Under the pieces are notes generated by a model, which saw nothing but the letters and a program-made list of their open reading frames with translations, was not told where the DNA came from and did not search any database. Shown here piece after piece: positions 36,401-48,200 of a stretch of DNA of 64,000 nt. Source of the DNA: Hydractinia symbiolongicarpus (taxonomy: Eukaryota > Cnidaria > Hydrozoa > Anthoathecata > Hydractiniidae). The stretch covers positions 28,324,001 to 28,388,000 of the forward strand of contig NC_079882.1 of assembly GCF_029227915.1 (NCBI RefSeq), in the 5' to 3' direction. How positions within the stretch are numbered: position 1 is the stretch's first letter; every line of letters begins with the position of its first letter. The position numbers and the translations under genes were made by a program.

Positions 36401-36725
36401 ATTGCAAAATATTAGAAAATAAAATGTTTGATCTTGTTTACCTTAGTTGATTTTGAATAGCCATGCAACATGTCATCCGTCATTTTTCCGGTAAGTGACA
36501 ATACACTTACTACTTTACACACCATCCGCGTCGTAATTCGAAAAGATAAGATCATTCGATATGGAAAGAATTGAACATAATTTTTCATAACATAATTTGC
36601 ATTTTGAAATAAACGCAGCTCCCTAATTAAATGGCTCTCTCGAACAAACGTAGAGATACAATAATACCTCTATGCCTTAAATTTTTAAAAATTAAACGCC
36701 CAGAGCGTTTAATTGATTTACGGTA

Positions 36726-36754
36726 TTTTTTTTTTTTTTTTTTGGGGGGGGGGG
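36726..36754. repeat. T(18)G(11) homopolymer junction
   Basis: A run of T followed directly by a run of G. Run lengths in such tracts are prone to sequencing error. Confidence 0.8.
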
Positions 36755-36912
36755 TGGAGGAGAGACTTAAATTTAATGTTTACGCGATATGAGAGCCACG
36801 AAAATGACTTGGCTTAGGAAGGATATTTATAATTAGCACCGCTGTAGATATTCCAAAAAATCATTGAAATTCGAAATCCGACGAATCGATTTTAAAAAAG
36901 CAAGGAAACAAT

Positions 36913-37029
36913 CAACCTCGTTCACAGCGCCTGTTGCCCCTTTTTCATCTCGGGACGGGCGAGAGACGAATATATTGCCGTCCCGCGAGAAGTCAGAAAA
37001 GATACAAGACGCCCTGGGGGACGAGGTTG
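36913..37029. mobile_element. 117-bp palindromic MITE, second intact-ended copy
   Basis: Ends CAACCTCGTTCACAGCGCC and the inverse GGGGGACGAGGTTG, with CGGGACGG repeated in inverse near the centre. It is flanked by GGAAACAAT (36904-36912) and GGAAATAAT (37030-37038), a 9-bp duplication with one mismatch. It shares its terminus (CAAYCTCGTYCCCAGGGC-like) with the nested element at 35955-36055, and its right half with 6840-6893. Confidence 0.8.
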
Positions 37030-37631
37030 GGAAATAATAATAGTTTTTTATACACACCTACCCATGACACACCCCTCCGCCTTTACTGAAATGGGCGTTT
37101 TCCAGGCGCTTCAACGACGTGAGTCAAGAGAGCCGTCGGGTCCAAAGGTCATTGCCAGTAGTAATTACAAGCTGCTCTGCACATGCATGCATCCTATTCT
37201 TTCATTTAGCTATGTAAAATCATTAAAGGTAAAAAATATTGCTGTCTATACCTTTTAGTTTTACTCTCAAAACTCAAAACAATGTAATATGTGATTGAGG
37301 TCATAAAATTAAATCTTGATTTCTAAGAGTCATTCTCTTTTTCTGGTATCCATTTTTTGGGGGCAAAAATTTCTGAAAAGAGCAATCTCCTGAAGTGCAT
37401 AAAATCTCCCAAATGAGATCTCTGCCATACTGAGAGAGCAGTGGTCTAGCTTCAGTTCAAGTGTTAATACACACAACACTTATACACCCTGTCAAAAGTT
37501 ACTGTGAGTGCTCAGATATATGTTCTATTTGCTTTTTTATAAAAGGTTATATCCTTCTTTCCTTGATTCATAGGTGGAATAATAAACAGATATTGCAGGA
37601 CTGTTCGTTGAATAGATTACCCCACTCGAGA

Positions 37632-37980
37632 TGAGCAATGTAGATTAGTGGTTATAGCTCTCGTACTCTGTGCGGGAGACCAGGGTTCGGGTCCTCTTGA
37701 CAGCGATTCATCATGGGCTAGTGAATGTTACCATAGCCCTGGGTTAACCCAAGCCATGTGAGGGAAATTGGGAAAATAGCACACTGTGTGGGCCATTGGA
37801 TGTTGCCAGGAGTTGTCTAGTAGAGCGGGGGTTATAATTGGGTCTGCGCAGCTCAAAATGAGCATTAAATACTCTAGGACTCTCCTTCTAAGCCATGGCC
37901 TCTCCTGGAAATAATAGACAGGGTATATCCCTCGATATTTGTGAGACTAGCCATGTAAAATATGCACATCTATCTATCAC
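37632..37980 (+). mobile_element. tRNA-derived SINE
   Basis: Polymerase III internal promoter elements are spaced as in a tRNA: an A-box-like TAGATTAGTGG at 37641-37651 and a B box GGTTCGGGTCC at 37684-37694. About 280 bp of unrelated body follows (GGGCCATTGGATGTTGCC near 37791), then a 3' tail of CTATCTATC at 37970-37978. It cannot fold as a functional tRNA because the acceptor arms do not pair. It lies about 1.2 kb upstream of the AtuA-like gene. Confidence 0.7.
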
Positions 37981-39206
37981 CAAGAGTGGATAAATCTGAT
38001 ATTTGACAACGGGCATGCAATATATGCTTTATTATAACATCTCTTGTCAGACATTTTTTATTTTTCTATTACATTTTTGCAAAACAGAAGGCCCATAAAA
38101 GGGAGTAACAATATCTCTATTTCGTTATCTCTAAGTCATTGAATTTTACGGAAGTCATTACATTGCATTACATTTATTGTATTGATTGTTGTGTGAAGGT
38201 TAAAAATTGCCTTATTTCAATTTGAAATGACAAAAACGCTTGCATGAAACTAAGAAATAATCAAGTTTTGTTTGTTAAGTGTTAGAAAAAAATAACCATA
38301 CAAAATTAACTGTATTTTGTTCTAAAATGACAAAAACAGAGCCATATTTTAAAAACACTGTATTTCATTTAAAAAAATCAAACACATAGCCTTAGACTTA
38401 GGGAAATTGGTCCATAAAAAACTTTAAAACCACCGTATTTGTAAACATTTAAATTTCCAAAACGGGATATTACAAAGCTTGAAAATATCACTATATTTCA
38501 AATAAAAACATGACTGTTCTGAATTATTTTTTAGTTACACAGATAATTTTTCCTTAATTTGTCTCTCAATTTGATCTATTTATTTGTTATTTGAGATGAA
38601 TTTACTCCCTATTATATGTTGAAATTTAATTTGTGCCAATTGGCTTATACCGTAAGACGAAATTTGTAGTTGTTCCCTTGGTTGGTGTTCGTAACAACTT
38701 ATTCCTTGCAAAAAACTAAAAAAGGTCACAAAAGAATTTATTTTTGCCCCGTCAGTGCAAAGTACAAAGGCAGTTACCAATCTTGTCATTCTAGGCATGC
38801 TTATTTTTCTTTTCAAAGTTTATTTTTTGTAGACAGACTAATTGAAGACTTAAAAATCACATATGTCAAAATTAGCGTCTGCAATTGGCAATTGCAGTCG
38901 CAATTCCTGGCGCCGTTTCATTTCGCGATGGCAAAAAGCTGCTGAGGCGGTGCGGATCCACTTGCTTAATTTGTCATCCGACTTTCTGACTAAACAGCCT
39001 ACTAATATTAATTAAATTTTCTATTGTTAATTAGTTTTTTAGGTTGATGGTCGCAACTTTAAAGCATTGCCCTTTTCTTCATTCACAAGAATGAGTTTTG
39101 ACGGCATTGTCGGATGCAGTTGTCAGCTCTGATAGCTAAGTTGCAATTTTAACAAATAAAATTCAAACATTGGTGTTTTTTATAGATCTTTGCTTGATCA
39201 ACAATC

Positions 39207-42200
39207 ATGGTGTTCCATCAGCTGAATGCTGCAAAAAAACTATTTTTTTCTTCACCAGTGAAGGCACAAAATCTGTTAAGATGGACAAGAACTTTTTCCA
39301 ATGAAGATAAAACCATCAGAATTGGATGTGCATCAGGTTTTTGGGGAGATACAGCAGTTTCAGGTAATTAATTTTGTGTTTTTCTCCAAAAGATATAGCT
39401 GATGGAAGGTTGTGAAAACTCGTAAATGTTAATAGAGATAGATAAACCCACCACTATATATTAATACCTATAAATATACAAACATATAATAAACATAAAT
39501 GAACTGCATTGTTAGAGTCAGACAGTAGGATGTTAACATTCCCATTCTCTCTTTTCTCGCAACCAATAATATAAACATACGGCTGCAAATGCATAGCGAC
39601 ACTGCAAATGCCCCGAAACAAAATCAAAACATAACCAAAGGTTCATAACAGAAGTGTGTAAATAGTGTCTCTATCCGACGTTTCCAGTTTCCAAAACAGC
39701 TGTCAGCTTTGTTGGGTCTGCACCAACTTTTGTCAATGGATCTGCAAGTTGCATGGATGTAGGAATCCATTTCACGCTGGATAGTTCTTCTCTCAAAATC
39801 ATTTCTTTTATAACAGAAATATCAACCCTGAGTCGGCGCTCTGCAGCCATTGTTGTTGAGTAAGTATTTCGGTAAAGAGATTCATTATCAGTTAATGCAT
39901 GAATCTGAATGTGCTTACATTGCGTGTTTGGTATGGAAATCATTTCAGTAAGAACTTGTGACATAAAGTATGCAGCATCAAGAGCATCCACCATGGCACT
40001 TGTTTCAGCAGCAAGTGTACTTCTAACAACACGTCGAATAGTTTTGCTACTCCAAACTAATGGGCACACCTTCCCTTTATTATCAGAGAGGAACACCACA
40101 TATCCTCCTGAACTTTGACCTGATGACAAATTTGCCAACGATGCATCACTGTAGCATATGATGGAGCAATTTTCCAATGATTCAAGGCTAGGGAAATGAA
40201 TCTTTAATGGATTACCTTTGATTCTTTGAAGCACTTTATTTGCTTTCAAGATATTAGACACAGTAGGAGCTTTCATAGTCGAGCTCAATACAGAAATATC
40301 GAAGGCAATATCCGGGCGAGTATGTGTAGCAGTCCAGTTTAACTGACCAACCAATCTGCAATATTGAGAAGATTCAGTCTTGGTACAAATGGAATCTTTC
40401 TGAAGTTGACTTTCTCGGGTGATTGGAATTTGATCGATTTTTTCAATATAATCCAATTGGTCAAGTGATAGCTGTCCAGATTCACTCTGGCTGATATTAA
40501 TACCAACATATTTAAAATGTGATGATGCTGAATGACCAACTTGAAATATTTGGTAAAGCTTATCTATGACATCAGCTTTTAAAACATCAGTACCGGACCA
40601 AAGGAAATCATCAACATGTGCTTGTAACACACCAGACAATTGATCATTTTTATCTTTCCAATAAAAAACACCATAATCAATAGTTGATCTATGACATCCT
40701 AAATTTTGTAATGCTTCCCATACTGCAAAATACCACATACGAGCAGCATCATTTAGACCGTACACACATTTTTCTAACTTCCAGAGTGTGTTTGGAAGGG
40801 GTACGTCACATGGTGGAACAATAAAGACATCCCGTTGTATTGGTTTGCCTTGGAGAAAAGCTGCTTTTATGTCAATAGAATTTAGTGTCCATTGTTTGCT
40901 GGCAATTATAGAAAGCACTAGTCTCATACATTCTTTACTGCCAGTTGGTGAGTCAGCAGGTATGTTAATATTTTCCTGAAAGCCTCGGATGACATATCTT
41001 GCTTTCGGTACAAGTTTTCCGTCAACAATTTTTCGGGTACATACCCACCTACCAGTTAGTCTGGGTTGACCTACATCTGGAACCTCTTGGTAAACTTCAT
41101 ACTGTTTCCATTTTTCAAGTTCTGCACTCTTGGCATTCTTGAACTCATCTGGTGCGTTGAAGCATACGGCAACACACATCTCTTCTTCACAATTAGAAGG
41201 AGTAGAGGGATCACCTCCTGTTGGGTCTGACTCAATTTCGACTAACTTCCATTCTGATACATCACTCCAATCCATAGAATACTCATGGTCAGAGTGATCT
41301 CGAACGTTTACCCAATCTTTGTGGATCCCACCCTTTTTTCCAGCAGGGCCTAGAATTTTTACTTCTTTCCATTCTCCATCAGGATATTTGTATTGCACTG
41401 TCTGTTGTCTTTTTGGGTGGGACATCTTGGATCTGGCAACAGGACCAGATTCTGGTTGCTGAATTGAGCTTTCTGGTTGGTGAGTTGCAACATGTTCAGT
41501 AAAATGTTGTACTTCCTGTTCAGTTTCTTCTTCTGCAATGTGGTGCTGTTCATACCCTGATTCCAGATTTTGAGTAATATCTGACTGACTATTTCCTGCT
41601 GCTTGTGGTGAGGAATCTGGTTGTGACGAGGAGTGACTAATTTCATTAACAAGTTGCAGACGACATGGATGAACACGACGAAGAACACTGCCATGACGAA
41701 TCATTACAACTTTACCATCTGCACCAATGACAGTAGCAGGCCCTTGCCAACGCCGATCGTCTGGTAGTTTATAGAAGACTTGGTTACCAGGCTGATAGAA
41801 GATATCTGCATACTCGCGAACAGGATGTTTTAATGCCTTGCGAAGCTTTGAGCTTATTTCTGCTTGCACGAAAGCTTTTCTGGCTGGCATTAAGATGCTG
41901 GGCTATTACAGAGCTGGTGGTAATGCCTTCCAAGGCCGGGAGTTCATCATGGAAAGCTGATGGCAGTCTAGGATTTTGACCTATTGCTAACTGTGCTGGT
42001 GTAAATCCATTTACAAACATACAGCAATTTCGTACAGATATAGCATACTGCAATGCCAGTGATTCTGATAACTTCGGGTGATCTTCTAGCATTTTTTCCA
42101 TCATAATATCTATAGTTGCATGATTCCGTTCATTCAGACCATTTGCCCAAGGACTATAAGCAGCGGTGTGCTTGATGTTTATCCCAAATTGATTGCCAAG

Positions 42201-45200
42201 TTCCCGCATTTCATCATTAGCGAATTCCCCTCCATTGTCCATGTGAAAACTTTTAGCTGCTCCAAATATGGGCAACCAAAGTTCTATAATCTTTGCAACA
42301 ACGATGCGTTTTTCTTTAGATAGTATGAAATCAGCACGTGTGTATCGAGTAACCATATCGATGAGGTAAATTATCCATTTACCCTTCCTTTCTTTCAAAT
42401 CAATACTAACTATTTCATTAAATTTCATTTTATCTGGATCCATTAAGTTTCCGACAGCTGGCCTTGGAATGGTCGGTTTGTATCGCTTACACACTAGACA
42501 ATTCTGAGAATATTTATGCAGAATGTCCAAAAATTCCTTGTCAGGCTTATCCAGGACACTGAGGACTTTCTTTAAGAACTCAAAGGGAGGATGACAAAAT
42601 TGGCGATGCAAGCGTTTAGCAGCAAGTTCTTTGTCATGTTTGGACAATTCACTAACAGAAAACATAACATCCAGTACTTCAACAGGAAAACCTGGCTGCA
42701 CATTTATACACCAGTGTCCAGTAGGGGATGTGAAGAGCTCAACATTTTTCTTCACACGATTTATTGTAACTTCAGCAGTGTCATTTCCTGTACAAATGAG
42801 CAGATTCCATGCTTTCATAGTTTCCTTTCCAAGCAGAAGAGGAAGATCGGTGTCAACAACATCGAATTTTAAGGAAGTGATTTCCCCAGCAACCAAAACA
42901 GGAGCTATAATGGTATACATAGATTTCATGACACGTCCACCACCAAATTTAAATTTGTTATTACCATGAAGCTTTTTGACATTTTGGTACATATCAGTAC
43001 TCATGGAATCAAGAAAACACTGTGTCCATACTACTCCGGCAACATTCTGTGGGCAACCTGTATCGAGAATCATATAGTTAAATGCAACACCACCTGCCAT
43101 AGACGCATCAGATGCTTGGCATTCAATAACATCAGAGTTAACAGAAGCAACCCAGGAGCGGTTTGTAGAACTATCATGCTGTTGGTTGTCTTCCGAACCT
43201 TGTTGTTTCTCAGAACGATGTGGGCAATCTCGAGCAAAATGTGCAATTGAACGGCAAACACGGCATGTTAAAGGTTTACCGTCAGCATTTAGGGGATTGC
43301 GATGTTGCAATTTTCCACGACCTTGTCCACGATAACTTTTATTTGATGAATTACCATTTTTCGATCGGTATTGTCTCCATGCAACGTATGTTTCGTATTC
43401 ATCTAGTGTGGCAAAAAAAGGCTCTTGTTTGACAGCAGGTTGAACTGAGGCTACAGCGGTGTTGGATGACTGAGTACTTGTGACAGCAGCACTGCCAAAA
43501 TATTTCTTAAGCGCCTTTTTAGCTTGTTTATACATTTCATTTGGTTGATGCCCATCAACTTCTCTCATTGCTAGACGAAGGTCAGAATCATTAAGATTGG
43601 CACCACACAGTAAATTAAGTCCATGAATACGTTCACCAAGTTTCATGTCGAAGCGCTCCATTCGGACTTTATATTTCTCATAATACATGATATATTGTTC
43701 AATACTTTGATCTTCTTTTCTACATAATATACGGAAGTCTTTCCACGTGTCAAAGGCTGACGTGTTATCGTCCTTACTATAGTACGTTTCTATCAATTCT
43801 ATCACCTTTTTCCACCCGTCATCACCTGTCATGTTCTCCGTATCAAGGGTATCAAATAGTTGACGACGTATTTCGCTTCCATCCGGAAGATGCAATGCTA
43901 ATTGCAAACCATGAACATCTTTCAGTCCAGTTACACCAGAAGTGGCAACTTTCCATGCCTTGGCTTCTCGGAGCCATAATGAAAACTCTTTGTTTTCTTC
44001 ATCCCACCGTGGTGGGTTTAAAAATCCACTAGCCATTGTTTAACTACCGTCTGCTACCATGAAAACTCGTAAATGTTAATAGAGATAGATAAACCCACCA
44101 CTATATATTAATACCTATAAATATACAAACATATAATAAACATAAATGAACTGCATTGTTAGAGTCAGACAGTAGGATGTTAACAGGTTGTTTCAGCATT
44201 TTTAAGCTTTTATGGTATAAAAATTATCAAATTATTAGGAGAAACAAAATAAAAGGTTGCTAAAATTAAGGTTGTGTCAGACAAAACATATTTTACTGTT
44301 ACAATTCACAGCTTTGATGATGGCCACATAACAAAGAACACAGAAGAAAACTACCTATAGTTTTTTTTCGCAGTAAAAATGTAATTAAAGATTAAGCATT
44401 CTTCTATGTAAAACAGTTTCAAGAAATTAGAGGTCCCTATTATTAAGAGCAAATTTACAAAATAAAGCCATAGTCCAATGGTGAAATAATTTATTTATAT
44501 ATTATATTTTGGCTATAGCACCTCAATTGGTCCATCATGGCAACATTGACTATCTTGTATTTGATTACTTGTCAGAGATAACAATGTCACTTCTTGCAAG
44601 AGCTAAACAGAAAAATCCGGTATGAATAAGGTTATGCTAGTAAATTAATTAACAACTAATAAACTAGTCTTCATGTTGTTGGGTAGTGTCTTTTTTTGAG
44701 AACATGGAGAAGAAAGAATGCATAAAACATTTGTGACTTGCTCTTTGTTACTTTAAGGAATTTGGATTTGCACCGGATTTTGTACACTATGCTGTTGGAC
44801 CATTGATACCAGAAATTAAAGAAAAAGGTATATAATGTATTCTCTTAAAATGTTAGACATATATTTTCATAAATAAAATTTATTGTGATATGTTATATGT
44901 TTTTAATTATATTTGTACAAGTTTTTAAGTCTTAATAGGGCTTTAATTAGTTAATTAAGCATTTAGCTAAAGTAAAAAGATTCAATGTTTCCTGGTATTA
45001 ACCAAGTAAAAAAATTTCTTAGATGCATCTGTAAAAAAGGTATATAATTGGAGTTTTTTTCTTGAATGATTAATTTTGAAGAAAAATTGTTCACAATAAA
45101 GAATAATTTAATTTATATTTAAATATTTGTTTGTCTCACAGGTAGTTGTAAAGTCTAATAAAGTTCCCACTGATCATTCGCCAATACAATTTAAGTTAAA

Positions 45201-48200
45201 ATTCATGGCTGTATACAATGTCAGACATTTGTCTATTTGGGCCCCACACTACAACAACACTCCCTGAGAAGCATGCCGGGTAAAGGAATGTAATGATCTA
45301 TCTAACATTATAAGTTTGAAACCGCCAAAAGTTTTTAAGGCTACTTGTTTATAGTAAATACAAAAACATGAATCTTTTTATTTTAAGATTTTGTTCTTGC
45401 AATATGTCAGAAAAATCATGTACTAGTTTAAAGAAAAATAATTTTATGAAAATAATAAGGCCAGAGTATAAAAACCTTGAGTTTTTGCGTATTTTATAGG
45501 TATAAAAGTTATAAGCAACGCAGGAGGTATCAATCCGTTAGCATGCGCAAGAGCTTTAGAAAAAGTGTCCCAAAAGCATGGAGTTGATTTAAACATAGCA
45601 GTCATTACAGGAGATGATCTATTACACAAGGTTTACTTTAAATTTTTATTCTAGCTTTTTGACTTTGTCTGTCATGCTAATAGTTTAAACAAAATCTAGA
45701 TGAACTGGCAGAGATGACAATACATTTTATTTTAAAATTTATTTTAGAATCTTGCATTTTTATTGCAATATCTAACCATTTATTGTTGTTCTTGTTTCAG
45801 GTAAAAGATATTAAGAATGAGATTCCTGATGCATTACCAAAAGGAATCCACAGCATGAATGCATATTTAGGGTAGATGCTTTTTTTTGTTACATTGCTGA
45901 TACACTTTCCTCAATGGAGTGTGAAAGATAACTGTGCAGAATAATTTTAACTGTTAAAACATAAATGCCAAGAAAAATATAAGTATTTGTGTAACTGCTT
46001 TGAAGTATTTTTGGCCCATTTAGATCAGTAAAAATTGATAAAAACACCTGGGAGGAAGCTTACAGTACTTTTCAAGGACTAAGGTTTTTTGTCTGTTTTT
46101 CAATCACTATGTTTAACCCAGATACACTTTTAGTTTCTATTAATACTCTTGGGGAAAGCTTGCAAAGTGGTTCTAGGGCATGTAAAGTTTCCATTTAAGC
46201 TATAAAAGCCATGAAACTGCAGCAACTGCTTAACTGGACAGCTGGCTATAAATTATATTTTTATGATTTGTGTTAGCAAAAAGGATTTATTCTCACTTGG
46301 AATGGAAGATAGCACTATCTCCATTATCAGCAGATGCTGATTTAAGGGATAGTGATGCTGTATGGCAGAAAAACTTTTTAAGCCAACTTTTAAGTCAATT
46401 GATAGACTGACGAAATGAAAATTGACCTTGTTGATTGTTCTTACATTTGTCCAGAAAGCAAACACAATAGTTAAAAATGTAAGTGAATAGCTTGTGTCAA
46501 CACAATTTTTGTATAGTGCTGGTCCTATTGCAAGAGCTTTAGACCTTGGAGCAGATGTTGTAATTACAGGAAGATGTGTTGATAGTGCAGTTACACTTGC
46601 CCCTCTTATCCATAATGTAGGTTTTTTGTGTATTACATTTTTTCTATTTGGTTGTTTTCTTTGACTTATTCTGACACCTTTGTTATTAACTCATATATTG
46701 CTAGGATAGCAACCTCAGAAACAGTTGTCTATTATCTTTGCTTTATTCAGATGCAAAAATCTATACTCTTTTATAATTTTTTTTTCTAATAATTGTTGAT
46801 ATAGTTTACTCCATTTTCTTAATGTGTTTACATGCTTTTGATGTTTAGTTTAAATGGAAATTCAATGACTATGATTTATTGGCTGCAGGCAGGTACGGTG
46901 GTCATGTTTTTTTCTGTCTTGTATAGCGTGTGTTATGAGATGTTTACAATCGATGTCATATTTTAGCTTGGCAGGACATCTTATTGAGTGTGGTGCACAG
47001 GTCACTGGTGGTATATTTACTGATTGGGAAATGGTTCCAGGCTGGTAATTTTTTTTATTATTGCATATACCCAACTGCTAATTCGAACATGATAAGAGGT
47101 GGAGAAATTTTGTTTAAAATACCAAATCAAACATTTAAATTCAGTAAAGCATCATTAGAATGGAAATCTGTAGCAGTTTTTTTAAAACTAAACTCATACC
47201 CAAGGGCTAACCATAGTTAGTTGATTGTATTCTCCGTAATTTTTCTATTGTATTTTTGTACAACAGTGAGTTTGTGTCACAACGTTTGTTATATGAAATG
47301 TTATGATGTAGTATGGAATATTTGTGAACGTATTCATCTCAGGTATTTCTGCTCTGTATAGGGACAACATAGGATTTCCAATAGTTGAATGTTCATCAGA
47401 TGGAAGATTTATTGTAACAAAACCTCCAGACACTGGTGGAATCGTAAACACTGCTACAGTCTCAGAACAAGTATGATGCTTTTAAGAGTTTGAAATCTTC
47501 TTCTGAATCAATTCTTCTATATAGTTGCTCTTATTTATTGGAATGGAAATTTATACATATGTATGGTATAATCTAGAACTAGTTTGTTATTTCTGATTTC
47601 TAACAAAAAAATGTATTTATTAGATGGTGTATGAAATAGATGACCCAAATAATTATCTCCTTCCAGACGTAACTTGTGCATTCTCTGATGTTCAACTTGA
47701 AAAAATTGGAGGTAAATCTTGAAATTTAAATAATGCCATATTATGTTTATTGTACAGATTTTTACTTTTATATAGTTTGTTTGTCTGTCCGACAATGCCA
47801 TTTTAAAGTTAGTTTGCATTTGCTTTGTCTCTTTTGATTACCTTGTATCTAAGTGCTTTTACCTTGAATCCTCCGTGCTTGATGGCAAAAATTGCTTGCA
47901 AGATAACTTGAATATCAGCCAAAAAATAGAAAAACTTTTTGAAAACCATGGTTAAAAATAGCCGTTACTCTGTTTTAATATCGACAAATTTTATATGTAA
48001 ATGGATTTTCTGCAAGCCCACTCTTTGCCGATCCATATTTGTGACCCGACCCGATTTTTTATCACGTCATAAAAATGAATACTGTTATAAACCTGATAAG
48101 TTGTACAATTTCTTGGGAGTGTCAATCTCACACTTTGACTATATTTTTGTTAGGGAAAGAATTAGCTGTCTTGGTGAAAGGAGCGTATGGAAAAAATCCA

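Larger units (their letters stand above)
39413..44185 (-). mobile_element. Ty1/copia-type LTR retrotransposon, antisense in intron 1 of the AtuA-like gene
   Basis: A 4773-bp element with two 126-bp LTRs that I read as identical, a perfect 5-bp target duplication GGTTG (39408-39412 and 44186-44190), a tRNA primer site, a polypurine tract and gag-pro-int-RT-RNaseH in copia order. Identical LTRs mean a recent insertion. The very short LTRs recall the GalEa group of aquatic-animal copia elements, a suggestion from memory. The only visible lesion is the change of frame between the two ORFs near 41885, which may be natural. Confidence 0.95.

Noticed and set aside
36691-36713. Small palindrome ATTAAACGC..GCGTTTAAT
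   Set aside because: Arms of nine bases only, with no flanking duplication; it may be a MITE scrap but cannot be supported.
37632-37705. A functional tRNA gene
   Set aside because: The A and B boxes are good, but the acceptor and anticodon stems do not pair, and the sequence runs on into a SINE body.
41359-41694. Separate small frames inside the copia element (also 42591-43250 + and 40339-40539 -)
   Set aside because: They overlap the Gag/Pol ORFs in other frames and carry no recognisable domain.
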